From Fasciolopsis buskii (lineage: Eukaryota > Platyhelminthes > Trematoda > Plagiorchiida > Fasciolidae): a stretch of 64,000 bases of DNA. A model generated the notes under the pieces. That model had not been told where the DNA came from. It worked only from the letters and a program-made list of their open reading frames with translations, and searched no databases. Location of the stretch: NCBI GenBank assembly GCA_008360955.1, contig LUCM01005592.1:77164-141163 (forward strand). The letters are read 5' to 3'. The position numbers and the translations under genes are program-made. Of this stretch, positions 9,540 to 20,561 are shown piece by piece (the first letter of the stretch is position 1; the number at the start of each line of letters is the position of its first letter).

Positions 9540-12500
9540 TGATTCTTAAATGGACCTTTTATTCATTCATGCTTCTAAAGATTCACTTGAGATTCTAGCG
9601 AGATTCTCGTGCAAGTTTAAGTTCTCAACAAACATAAAACTTGCTGCCTCGACCGTAAACTTACGTCAACCAGTCCGGTATTCTTTACTCATTGGACTTT
9701 ACAGCCCCGCGTTTTTTCATATTCGAGGGTAATTTTGACTGTTTTGCTTTGTAATTTATTACTTTCGATAATATTTCACAATCCCTCGACTGTTACTCGG
9801 GATTTCGGCTACTCTAATATTTGGAAATTGGCGTCTTTGAAGAGGCCCAATATTCTGCAATATAAGTGGATAAATAATTTAGTTTTGAATGATTACCCCT
9901 ATGGGAAATTTGCAACGATTAAGGAAACCGCGTTTTGTGAAATCAAATGTAGTAAAACACGAAACACTTCAGAATTTGTTTGTCAGTTGCAGATTCAGTA
10001 TATTTCCGAAGACCAGGTTGAAATGTTTCTTCCTGATCGACTCATTGCTGAGACTGAACCCCGTTAGGCGCCTAACGAAATCCCACATGCTACTACCTCA
10101 GTAATAAAACTAGATGTAATGACTGAGTATTTCACCGTCCTTTCTATAGTTTCCACAAGTCCAACTTTAATCGCATTACATTTTCTGCTGGATAAAATTG
10201 TTCCAAGACTGAGTTAACTGTGATTCGCTTCTTGGAAAATACGGTTTACGCGAAAGCTTACATTCATTATCCACTTGATATTTTCGAAATATCAATTACC
10301 ACAAATATGGACGATGGCTCATGCAGACCGCATGCCGGTAAGTGGAGGTTAATATCACAGTTGCTAATCTTCCTCATTCAGTAGACCAATTAACCAACAG
10401 CTCTAACGGATCATTGTTTTCTACTGATAAACGGAGCTTACACAGTTCCGTTGTAGACTCTGATACCTTTCGTGAGCGTCCAGGACATGGGGTTTAAGTA
10501 AGAGAAGTTACACCCCCAGGCCAGGTGACCTGGTCAAGGTCACCTGACATCAGGATGAACAGACTGCATACTAAAGTCTAGGTTCAATGAACAGAACTTT
10601 ACAAAAACCAACCTAGAGACCCACGAGCAGTGGAATCTTTTAACCCAATTTGGTGCAACTGAGTGTTGTTCTGTTGTATGCGAATTTCTTGTTGTCGAAG
10701 ACGAACCTGCAATTCGAAGGTCATTAAAGGTTTGAATTTTCACTCTGCTTTTATTACGAAAATAAAACTCTTCTTTCTTTTATTGCATTTTTAAAATTTT
10801 ATGGTACTTCTGCAGGAACAGATTTTGCTCCAATGAGTCGAGATGGAGATGGAGATCCCAGATTGAGTACAACACAACGTGTCGAACAAGCTCGTTTTCA
10901 GTCAGTCGTACTCATGCCAATACTAAACATTAAATATGATCTGGAGATGGTTTAAGGGAAATTGTCAGTTTGCAGTCACATCAGTTCACAACTCTAAGAA
11001 TGCGTCTGTGTGTATGTGTAATTGATCAATTTGTCACACGACCAGGTTGTGAACCACTTGTTGGATAATGAGTACGAATCACTGAAAACGAGCTTGTTCG
11101 CCAGCTTGTGTTTTCTCAATGACAAGTGGGCCAGGGAAGTTCAAGAGTCTGGACAAATTGTTTCTGAGCCCATAGAGGGGGTTATGCAAACTAATAGATA
11201 GGGCTTCGGCTGTGTTGAAGGTGCGACACTTGACAGTTCTTGATTGTCTGCTTGTTCGCCACGTTGTGTTGTTCTCATTGTGTTCTGTAGGACTTTTTAA
11301 ACGTTCGAATACCCCATACTCACGTCAAGTAGACTTCTGGATACAGTTAAGAAAGATCTTGGTAATTTACATTTTACTGGTTAAGTGGATCCTTTCTAGT
11401 GCATTTGCGAATAACGCTTATTGTTACTGTGTTGAAATTTGACGGAAGTATTCCAGAGAGATACGCCGGTTATCGACTTGATCCGAAAAGGGACACCTGT
11501 CATTGGTGAAAGTGAGTATATTACGTATTGTAAACATATCCGTTATTTGTTTTATCGCATCAGTTTCACTCTGTCATAGACACAACCTGCAGTCTCGCCA
11601 TTGCCACTAGCGTGGATTTTCCGTTACATGACTTTGTTTGATTCCCTTTGACGTTCACGTGATCTGTTGTCAAATATCGGATTAGAAAGACCAGAAGGGA
11701 ACACCAGGTTTGAGTACTGTACAAAATTATTTGCTCCAAATTATATTGCAGCAGTTTGAATTCGCTTTTGTTTGAATTTCTGCCAATTTGGTTACTACGC
11801 GTCGCTGAAAACATTCGCTCGGGGGAATTTATACGTATCGTTTCCTAGGCCCAATACGTTTCCCAAGAACAATAAGAAACGATCAAATTTGGACTGCATA
11901 TGTACTTCCTTGATTTTACAACTATTAACTCGCTCGGTTTAGTCAACCACTCTCTTTCCCAATTCCAATCGGTATTAGCCACATTCGACCACTTAAGTAT
12001 TCGTTTGGATCTAGGTTCACTAGTCTTCCTGGTGACGAGGTTCACCATTTGATTTGTCACTCATGTGAATCACTGTGTAAATTCACTAAACCAATGGTTC
12101 GGCGATGGATTTCATCATTTCTGATGAAAGACAATAAAATTCAACACTTTAGGGCGAGAAAAATGCCACAAATAGTTTGCCTGTTCACGTGTAATAAACC
12201 ATGCGGTATAATTGATTCTGATCATCTTCTTACACAACTACTGTCTGCAAAACCAAATGTCAATTCTAAGTGAGTTTGTTCCTTGAACAACCTATCGAAA
12301 ATAAAAGTGGGTTCACAGATCATTATTTCGAGAAAGAGGAGACGCCTATAAGACATGACTGGATTCTGTCCAAAAGGCAGCTTCATGATTTCCTCACCTT
12401 TCTGGTACCAGATTCTACCTGATCTCGATTATGGTCATTTGGGAGATGGAAAAATGAAACCATTAATCGATTATTTTATTGTTCAAGTTACCAAGAAATG

Positions 12501-14346
12501 GAACACGTGCTTGAATGGAGCGGTTTCACACCCACTCAATAGGATGCTATGACCGATGTCGCGTATAGCATGAGAGCACTCCCGTGCTGATTAATATGGT
12601 CCATTATTCCGTATGTAGTAGGATTTGGTGATTGCTGAACCGTTCTCAAGTTGGTCAGAATTGTACTTCAGCTCCTGTGCTGGTGCTGACTATATTGGCA
12701 AATATCCACGAAAGCACTAACTGTTAACGGGACTGTAGGTGTAATAAGTGCTCACGAACACGGTCAATACAATACAGATGACGTAATCGTGTGACTGAAG
12801 AGGTCCAAATGGTTTGTAAAATAAAAATCGTTCGTGTTTACCGTTAAAAGCCTGATCGAACTTTCTTTGCCCACAACAACACGAGAGGTCGAAACCGAAA
12901 TCGATAAATTCTTTTGCTTCAAGGCACGAATACTGATCACTCAGTTAAACATTCGCAACTAGCAAGAGTACCTAAGGCATTTGTATTGCGAACCAATTTG
13001 CAAAATATTCCCTTCCCTGAAGTGTCGTTACAGTATGGAAATTATCCACGGCTAGCCTTTGTGAATGTGTTGTGTTTAACTGACAGCAGGATTCTGATTG
13101 TGTGATAGATGGTTAGATAAGAATTATGATGACAATACTCATTACTACGCGCCGGATAAGAACATATCTGATAATGCAAGTACAGATACCGCGGATCCTA
13201 AGACAGAGTTAACGCAGCTATGTGAAAGCGAATGAAACACTTACGAACAAATCATCCAAAGAGTTCAATTACCCAAAACTTCGTTTCAACAAAGGTTAAT
13301 GTGACGGTTGCCCGAGAGACGTTCATTTGACTATTTTAATGTAAAATGAGTTTGCGAGTTTGTTTCAATCGCGGTTTTGACTTTTCCCATATCTATTTCG
13401 TTTGCGTACATGGTCTTGGCAATTTCGCTTTCGGTTAAGTGTAACAGAAATTAAGGAATACGAATGAGTTGATATACCATTTTGGAAGCCATTTCCTTGG
13501 TAGCGTTCTAAACTTGTCAAACCACAGTTGTGGTTTGCATGTAGCGAAGATAGGGGCCTCGTAAAAAGCATCTGGAATACTTAAATTCTAACGTTTCAAA
13601 GAAAAACCAAGATCTTTTAGATTTGTAAAACGGAAGCTGAAGACAGAGGGTGGAACATGATCGACAAAATCTCGACCAGGTATATGGTGTAGACTAGACA
13701 CAGAAGATTTATGAAAAGGGATGTGCCAATACATACGATCCTACACTAGGCCGGACGAGCAGAATTAAAGGGAATGCAAACTTTGTGCCGCACTGAAACT
13801 TCTGGTATTTAACATACTTCATGGGAAAGTAGACCGCGAATCACGTTTGTAACTTCTATTTGTTGGGCGTCCAAATTCCCAAAATGCCAACACTAGATCC
13901 TGATTTTGTAGGTGAACGTCAAAACTTGGAAACAGCCTTCAACTAGTTTACTGCTTGCTGCAAGCATGTGTTAATCACCTGTACCTGAGTAGCATGATAT
14001 TCCTTTGTGAGTGTGAACTATAGAAGAACCCTGTTTTGTAGCTCGTTGGGCCAGAACATGGCGAACAGTTTATCATGGGCCCTTAAAGCAGTGTTGGTGA
14101 TGCAATTACCTGACATTCCCCAGGGGGAAATCACAGTCGAATATAACAAGGCTTCCTATATCTTCTTTAAAGGCTGAAGAGATTTAGAGTGTCCACATAG
14201 CTCCATACCCCACCACAAATAAGCAGACGAAAGGAAAATGATTCCGTATCACTGTGCCTGGCAACCGGTCTGCTTGTTTTATCTATCGTTCTAACCGGTA
14301 GTATTAAAGTGTTCTTAATTTGCTTTCAGTCACAGTGTCATTTAGC
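9540..14346. other. Intergenic upstream of sulfotransferase copy 1
   Basis: No gene was recognised. Frames such as 9735-10067 and 12049-12552 have no known family features. The one notable short site is the palindrome at 10522-10546, listed separately. No TATA-like promoter for the downstream pseudogene was convincing. Confidence 0.45.
10522..10546. promoter_or_regulatory. Palindrome of nuclear-receptor-like half sites
   Basis: CAGGTGACC, a 7-nt spacer, then GGTCACCTG form a perfect 9-bp inverted repeat. It contains TCAAGGTCA (10534-10542), which equals the extended monomer site known for FTZ-F1/ERR-type nuclear receptors, and an everted TGACCT/AGGTCA pair. It is over 3.8 kb from the nearest sulfotransferase exon, so a regulatory role is only a possibility. 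Confidence 0.3.
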
Positions 14347-14639
14347 ATGCCTGAAACACGAGACAGACAATTATTTGTGATCGGTGCAGGTTTGGGCCGC
14401 ACAGGAACGAAAAACGTGAAAGAACCGATGGAACTGCTCTACCAAAAGCCGTGTTATCATATGAAGGAACTACTTGGAACACATGAAGATCATGTGGAAC
14501 TATGGTCCAAGTTATTCGATACGTTGGAAAACAATCCCAAAACGAAACTTTCGGCAACTGCGTTGACTACGCATCAACCACAGACTATCCGGTTTGCTCA
14601 GCCTATAAAAAGTTGAGGAAAGCTTACCCCGAAGCAAAG
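14347..14639 (+). pseudogene. Sulfotransferase copy 1, exon 1 (frameshifted)
   Basis: Exon 1 of a two-exon PAPS-dependent sulfotransferase of the trematode family that includes the S. mansoni oxamniquine-activating enzyme. From ATG 14347 it reads MPETRDRQLFVIGAGLGRTG, with the cofactor-binding loop GAGLGRTGT, then KPCYHMKELL and HVELWSKLFDTLE, as in the copies at 42.1 and 63.5 kb. After KTKL (near 14550) about 16 nt present in copy 3 are missing. The original frame then runs to a stop at 14616, while the family ending (YASTTDYPVCSAYKK...AYPEAK) continues in another frame to 14639, where a good donor (AAG|GTGAGT) survives. The ATG is preceded by TTTGCTTTCAG (ends about 14330), a plausible acceptor for a 5' UTR exon or a spliced leader. 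Exon 2 is at 17516-17895. The reading frame is clearly broken, so this is a pseudogene unless the deletion is an assembly error. Confidence 0.88.
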
Positions 14640-15097
14640 GTGAGTAACCGGGTGCCAAGAGGAGTGCTTAATGGGTAGGATAAACATTTCGACTAAAAAA
14701 GATCGAGTGCCAAGTCTTTGAAGAGACCGCAGAGCTATACAGGCTATAATCGTACATTATTTATCATGCTCCTGACACGAAATAATTTACAGAAAAACAG
14801 TAAATTGAGAGCGGATACTCTCTTGCAGTCTATCCTCAATGCCACAGGCAGAGAAGGAGTAAAAGATCATTTCATGAAGCTTTCTGATTGTGTCACCGGA
14901 GTTGATTTAGCTTCCGGTTAAGACCCTGACCACAATGATGGGGGAAGAGGGCAGATCCGTCAGTGGGCTGGCGATATTTATACTAGTCAAAATCAAAATT
15001 TCATAAGTCGACCGGGTGCTTGGTGCGTCTCAGTGACGGATCTGCGTTCAAACGCTGAATTGCTCGAGCGCACTCCCCTTGGCTGATTTGATTCATT

Positions 15098-15484
15098 ATG
15101 TTATGCGAGTGTCACGAAGAAATTCTCATGCCAGTTGCTGCAGTTACGTCGGTGGGTTCTCGTAAGCCACTACATGCCCCCGGTATGGTGTTGGGGAGCT
15201 ACAGTGCCAAACTTGGTTTTAGTAAATCACCAATCAAGCAGAATGTCCGTCACTTAATCAACGTGTTAGTTTTTGGCAAAGAAAATCATCCAATTCGAAA
15301 TGCCACTCTTAAGCAAGTCCTAAAAATTGTCCATTCACTGAAACCGACCAGATTATTCAAGGTTCAGTGGGTGAAAATTGATCTTGCTAACCCTCCCCAT
15401 TGGTCGAAACCAATTCACGGACATAAGCTTGGAATGATAACCTATCATTGCCGACTCTGTAGGTTCCCAGTAGAGCTTGGTTAA
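15098..15484 (+). other. Unassigned open reading frame inside the intron
   Basis: One of the longer uninterrupted frames in the window that is not part of a known element. The translation is moderately basic, without a signal peptide, membrane segment or recognised motif (one short CxxC, CRLC, near its end). The apparent start is not ATG-supported with confidence, and no splice or promoter context is visible. It could be a chance frame or a decayed repeat-encoded segment. Confidence 0.15.
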
Positions 15485-15596
15485 AAAGTAGATATTTGAC
15501 AGGATAAGCTTTAGTAGACCCAGTGAAACATAATCATTTCGAATGGAAATAAATTAGAAGGAAACACGAAGAAAAGCGTTCTCGATGTAAGGAGTG

Positions 15597-15614
15597 CATC
15601 GAAAAATCGATGCG
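15597..15614. repeat. Small perfect hairpin
   Basis: GCATCGA, an AAAA loop, then TCGATGC, just left of the MITE-like element. Possibly part of its target or edge; otherwise no known function. Confidence 0.35.
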
Positions 15615-15639
15615 CCATGTATTGGTCTTAATTGTGAAT

Positions 15640-15986
15640 GATATAATGTTAATAAAGCAGCGTTGTTGGTAGATGTAATGCGCCACATGCATCAGTCGGA
15701 ACAACGGAGCAGAGATTTCAGATATGGGCAGCCCTAACATCTTTGAGAAACAAACATTCCAGAGGTCACCACGCTAGTTGACCCCACCACCACGGCGACG
15801 CATGACATGAAGGACAACTATTCAAAGTACACACATTCACCAACACAGACAACTGAACATCACTTGGCATATGAACGCTACCACATTCATTTGACTGTAA
15901 AACATGCCTTGAGAAAAACCACCCACGGTAGTCGAAATGCTGGCGCATTACATCTACCAACAACACTGTGTTATTGACATTATATC
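15640..15986. mobile_element. MITE-like element with 46-bp inverted ends
   Basis: The left end (15640-15685) and right end (15941-15986) are inverted copies. The inner 24 bp of each (GTTGTTGGTAGATGTAATGC plus GCCA at the left) are perfectly complementary; the outer 22 bp match with a few differences (GATATAATGT shared). The 255-bp interior has no transposase-like frame. Two - strand frames share the residues HYIYQQ simply because the ends are inverted. A non-autonomous DNA element is the best reading. Target-site duplications were not identified, so a fold-back structure of other origin is possible. Confidence 0.55.
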
Positions 15987-17515
15987 GTTTATAAAAGCGT
16001 TCTTGATTTGATCTTTCCTGTTTTACAATCCAAAGTAGTGAAACTAGAAGTTAGGTTAGTGAGCGAACTGATGTGATTTGCAGTTCACAGTGAACATTTT
16101 ATCAATTGTGACTTAGTTGGTTTCAAAAACGCGATGCTGTGAACAACTATTCTGCTGCAATGGACCGCTGTTTTTTTTGAGCGTTTTATCGTGAGTCACA
16201 AATTGGCCAATATCGCATGTATTCCATTTGTGGACATCATCCGAACCTTCACCTTCCGTGTCAGTGAGATGTTCTTTTAATCCTGAATAGTAAACAAAAA
16301 ATGTCCGGCGTTGAGTTAGTCGTAAATTGATAACCCAACGAGCATATTATTTTACTGATATAAATTAACATGTTATCAAGTGACTCACAGAAACGTATGC
16401 TAAATTCAATAGTGTCACTGTAGACCGGCAAAGCTCGTTAGCTGATCTGTCCAATAAGCCCACAGTTAAACAATGCAATCAGCAAGGCAAAGCTTCTGCA
16501 CAACTCAGCTACTCAGGTTTTCCGGTTTATCCTGTGCAAACCAAAGCCACAATTCTGGCAAAACAAACGTGCGGAGACTTGTGAATACAACACGTACGCG
16601 GCCTCTATCCCATTTCAGGGGGCTGCTCATCCTCGCTCCGTTGGAAGCTCAAACCGATCACCGTGGTTTCATCAATGGACAGAGCGAAAACATGCAATTC
16701 AAACTTTGATTCTGTTCACTGCCTAACGTCCACTCAGCCACAGTTCACACATATTTACTTCAAATGCGTTAGACGATTTATTCCCAGTCACACCTGCGTT
16801 TTGACTTAAAGCAATCCTAAATGAATACACATGATCTGTATGACGAGAACAACTAAAAACAAGAAGGATAATGTCTATAAATTCCTGACAAGAACAATAT
16901 CATTTGGTGTCACACTGGAACCAAAATTCGATCATCAAGGAATTCGGGCTATAAGCATAGGTTTAGGAGAAAAAACCTGGAATTGACCATAGGAGACACT
17001 GGGGAATGTGACTTTAGACGGCATTCAGACAGGTTCTAGTCCACCGGCTTCATTGAATTAAGTAATTCGAATGCGTTTGAGCTTTTTTTTTAATTCCAAC
17101 CAAATTAAAGCTTCGAAGCAACAAGTCAAAGAATCGTCTTCTGTGATGAGTTTTGTTCTCTTTAACTTTACTAGATTTAAAAAGCTGATGCCCCAATCAT
17201 GAAAATCATTTGTCCTCAGGGGGTCACAGTTTGTGAGTGCACAGATTTTTGCAAAACCGACAGGTATACAGCTACAAATAATTCCAAGGCATTGGGTTTG
17301 TGACACTATGTGAAAACACTAGAGCTGATGTGTTACTGACCACTCACCGCGAGATCTACTTGACCGAAATCGGATGGTTTCAAGTATTTTATTATCGGTG
17401 TTACCAGTAGCAATTTTCCCACTTTCGGCCCTAAGCGTTACTGGTGAATTTACCAAGGTCACTGTTGACAATTCAGTTTAAAATAATGCATTCTTACTCT
17501 GTAACTATTGGCAAG

Positions 17516-17895
17516 TCATACTTATCGTATGTGATCCAAACAAATGGATCCAAAGCGTTCGTGAAACTGTTATACGAAAAACGTAAATTCTGGGACGATG
17601 GATAATCGACAGGCCAGTCAAATGGCTGATGTCTGCAGAATTTACGCGCAAGACAGGCCTTGCAATTCGACATTCGTTGGGATCAAACGTGGACTTAAAC
17701 AATGACGATCAAATGATCCAAGGATTTATACGATGAAACAACGAGGTCAAACAGACCGTACCAGCTGACAGACTTTGGGTATTCAAAATAAAAGATGGTT
17801 GGGAGCCGTGGTGTCAGTTTTTGAAGCAACCTATACCCACAGTTCCGTTTCCATATGCGAATGATCGAGCAAGTATGAACTCAAGAACTAAATAG
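17516..17895 (+). pseudogene. Sulfotransferase copy 1, exon 2 (two in-frame stops)
   Basis: Exon 2 of copy 1. It begins after an AG at 17514-17515 and reads ILIVCDPNKWIQSVRETVIR, the post-strand segment of the fold. It ends with VDLNNDDQMIQGFI, TVPADRLWVFKIKDGWEPW and CQFLKQPIPTVPFPYANDRA, closely matching exon 2 of copy 2 and the S. mansoni enzyme's C-terminal half, where the GWEPLCKFL motif is typical. The frame is continuous from 17518 to a natural-looking TAG at 17893 but is interrupted by TAA at 17584-17586 and TGA at 17734-17736; the latter sits where copy 2 has Trp (TGG to TGA). The acceptor phase also appears one base short relative to the exon 1 donor. This copy is inactivated in both exons. 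It ends earlier than copy 2 (after NDRASMNSRTK). Confidence 0.88.
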
Positions 17896-18499
17896 TTTTA
17901 CATAAAAAGTTACCGTAAAATTGCACCTTGTTTGCTTGTGACCATTGTCGCGATTATTTCTGGCGTCTATTGGTCAAGAACAGCATCTGCTTAGCTATGT
18001 TTGCCTAACACGCACCTTTGATTCATGTCAATCAGAAATTCTTCTCTGCCAGTTTTAGTATCGTCACAGGGTCAGTTGCATTTTATTAGCTTGTGAATGA
18101 ACTTTGCATGTTGCAATCACAATTAAATTTTATTTTCTCGATTCATTGGTTTTTGCGCTTTTGTCATACCAACAGAGGAATGAATTGTAAAATTTATTGC
18201 ACGTGTAATCAGACATCTCACATCACCTATCCAAGAGTTTTGCAAACATGTAACTAAGCCAATTAGAACGGTGCACTAGTGAACTAACCGTAGAGTTTTT
18301 GCGTATGCAACAACGTGTTCATTCTTTCTCGAACAGAAAACAAATATGTAAAACGTAACTAAATTGATCACGAAATGGCCAACAAAATTCGGTCATCAGA
18401 TTGATCATAATCGAGTTTTCCAAAAAAACCTTTTTTTCCGGTGAAGTCCTGTGTCAGTGACAGTTGATCGCTATACGCCACTTCCGCAAGGCTAAGCAA
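17896..18499. other. Intergenic downstream of copy 1
   Basis: Nothing recognised. No clear polyadenylation signal directly follows the pseudogene stop. Confidence 0.4.
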
Positions 18500-18690
18500 A
18501 TTAGCAACAGGTGTGTGCAACATCATCTGGTTAAATTCATCAAACCTTTGAGAGCTTGACCGGCAACCGTGTGGCTAAGATGTTCGCCTCACAATCGTTT
18601 GTCCCAAGTTTGCTTCCTAGTTGGGCCGCGACAGTTACGTTCTACTGATGATTCAGAACATGCGTGAACCGGCTGTACTTCTGTGCTCCT
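18500..18690 (+). mobile_element. Old, diverged copy of the hammerhead SINE
   Basis: The same order as the other copies can be followed: GCAACATCATCTGGTTAAATTC, the degenerate A box (CGTGTGGCTAAGATG, about 18568-18582), TTCGCCTCACAATCGTTTGTCC, a decayed B box, and an ACTGATGA core at about 18644-18651 followed by GGCTGTAC. Stem II and the GAAA core are not preserved, so the ribozyme is dead. Its divergence shows the SINE family has been present for a long time relative to the near-intact copy in the 43.6-45.2 kb block. Confidence 0.6.
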
Positions 18691-19407
18691 GCAATTACCT
18701 ATTTTCAGTGCAAAGCTGATAACGCGTGATGACTAAACAAGACTTCTCTGAGGTGTTATTGATCAGTAAGTCAAACCTACAGTTGTTCGTGTAGAAAATG
18801 TTCGCCTACTATGTGCGGTTGAACCGGGATCAGCCAATGAGATTTCACCGAACAGTACGTTGAATCGGACGCATCGGCTTTACACTGGTCGACATGTTTC
18901 ACGTGCACGAATAATTGCTTATACTTCGCACTTGACTTTCATATTCGAATATTCATTGCAATATCCATGGCAATTTACTAGATTTTACCAAAAAATCAAA
19001 AATGTGAAAGTAGTATTCCCAGTGAATCTATTGATCGTAACTATTGATTTTGGACTAATCATTGGCAAATTTCTTCGTTATATTCGAAAGCTACAGTGTT
19101 TGAATAAAGTTCCGACAAAGACAATACAGAGGTGCATCGCCGATTTGCGGTTCTCGAAACGAAATGAAGTGTCGTAACTAAATGGTTTCATGCTTGTGCC
19201 CAACCGTTTAGAATTTACTGCAGATAAGTTTGGTTTTTACAAGAGAAATTTACAAATGAAGGTGTCATAGTTATATAAATGATAGCAGGTTAGAGAATGA
19301 TATTCTTTCTCGTAGCTCAGGTTAAAAAGGATGACACTGGTTTGTTCGCTGAGTTGGGAAATTTGGTTGCAAACGTTTTATCACCAGCCGGGGTGACATC
19401 GCCAGTA

Positions 19408-19443
19408 CTATGATATTGTGGTCATACTATCATAATATCATAG
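19408..19443. repeat. AT-rich hairpin
   Basis: CTATGATATT and AATATCATAG form a perfect 10-bp inverted repeat around a 16-nt loop. No associated element was recognised. Confidence 0.5.
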
Positions 19444-20536
19444 CATCAACCCAATACCACATATATGTATCGTGAATAGCATAGCGAGCGAATCGGTAAT
19501 CAGTAGGCTGGTTCAGTACGGGTTTAAAGTCAGTGCAAAGCTACTCTTATTTGACTGATTTGTCCCATGAAACTGATCAGAACGGGACAAAGATAGGAGC
19601 AGAAAACAAACTTCTAGGATATGAGTATAGAACCTGTTGAAACTTGGGGTGATGGCTAGCGGCTGCACGCTCCCAGTCAAGGAAAGGATATCCGATTAAG
19701 TACAACGTTCCTGTAGAAAAAACAATTATGTCTCGGGACCAAAGAGTAGAGAAAGAAGTCTTGCTATGAAGTTATTCAGCATGCAATACCAATGATCAAC
19801 TGAAAATGCAAACACATGAGAGCAATGTGCGTTTGTGTAATGGCTTGATTTTTAATGCATGCACTGAGATAAAGCATTGTTGAGTTTTATTCCATTCATT
19901 CCTTGCAACATCTTTCAAAGTGAATCGCTAATGTGCGACAAGTGATTATAACTTCCGTCATTTTTGTACTCGTTTCTTTGCTGGTCCCCAATGAATTGCT
20001 CGATGTTTTTGAGTTTGGTCGCATTACACAATAAACCCCTATCGATCGTCGGTCAAGTCATGACGTATTCAATTGCTTCAGCAAGTTGACGCACTGAACG
20101 TGACTGCAGAAGGCGCATGGATTCTTCAACGTGACTTAGTTCCAAATAAGCAAGTACACGTACGCGAATGCGATTATTTCTAATTAGGTCATACTTGTAA
20201 TTTCGATCGGTAACATGAATCGGGTAGATTATTGTTTTCCATTAGAAAAAACGTATAATTTCGAAGCACATAAGGAGTGCACTGGGGTTTATGTCTTGCA
20301 GTAAATAATTAACCGGTCGGCAAACAGAAAACCGTTTGCGTTGGGTGCAGAATAAGGTCGAGTGAATACACGGTGACGAAGGTATTTGTATGAATAAACA
20401 GCAGTACAAATTCACTGGATTATATCACAACTGGGCAACACAGAATATTAAAATCAGCCTCATCGCCATGGGCTGTCGTAACGATGGTAAAATTCGACAA
20501 ACTAATCCCCAGGAATACCTGGCGATCATCTCTGAC

Positions 20537-20561
20537 TCTGCGCTTCCCGTTTGAGCGCAGA
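20537..20561. repeat. GC-rich hairpin
   Basis: TCTGCGCT, 9-nt loop, AGCGCAGA, perfectly paired. It is neither a hammerhead nor a tRNA arm, and no function is known. Confidence 0.45.

Larger units (their letters stand above)
14640..17515 (+). other. Intron of sulfotransferase copy 1
   Basis: About 2.9 kb between the surviving donor (14640) and the exon 2 homology. It carries a MITE-like inverted-repeat element (15640-15986) and an unassigned open frame at 15098-15484 (128 codons, no recognised domain, no splice evidence). The rest is unremarkable apart from a T-rich run near 17082. Confidence 0.6.

Noticed and set aside
12118..12150. CTGATGAAAG as a hammerhead
   Set aside because: No stem II and no flanking complementary strands.
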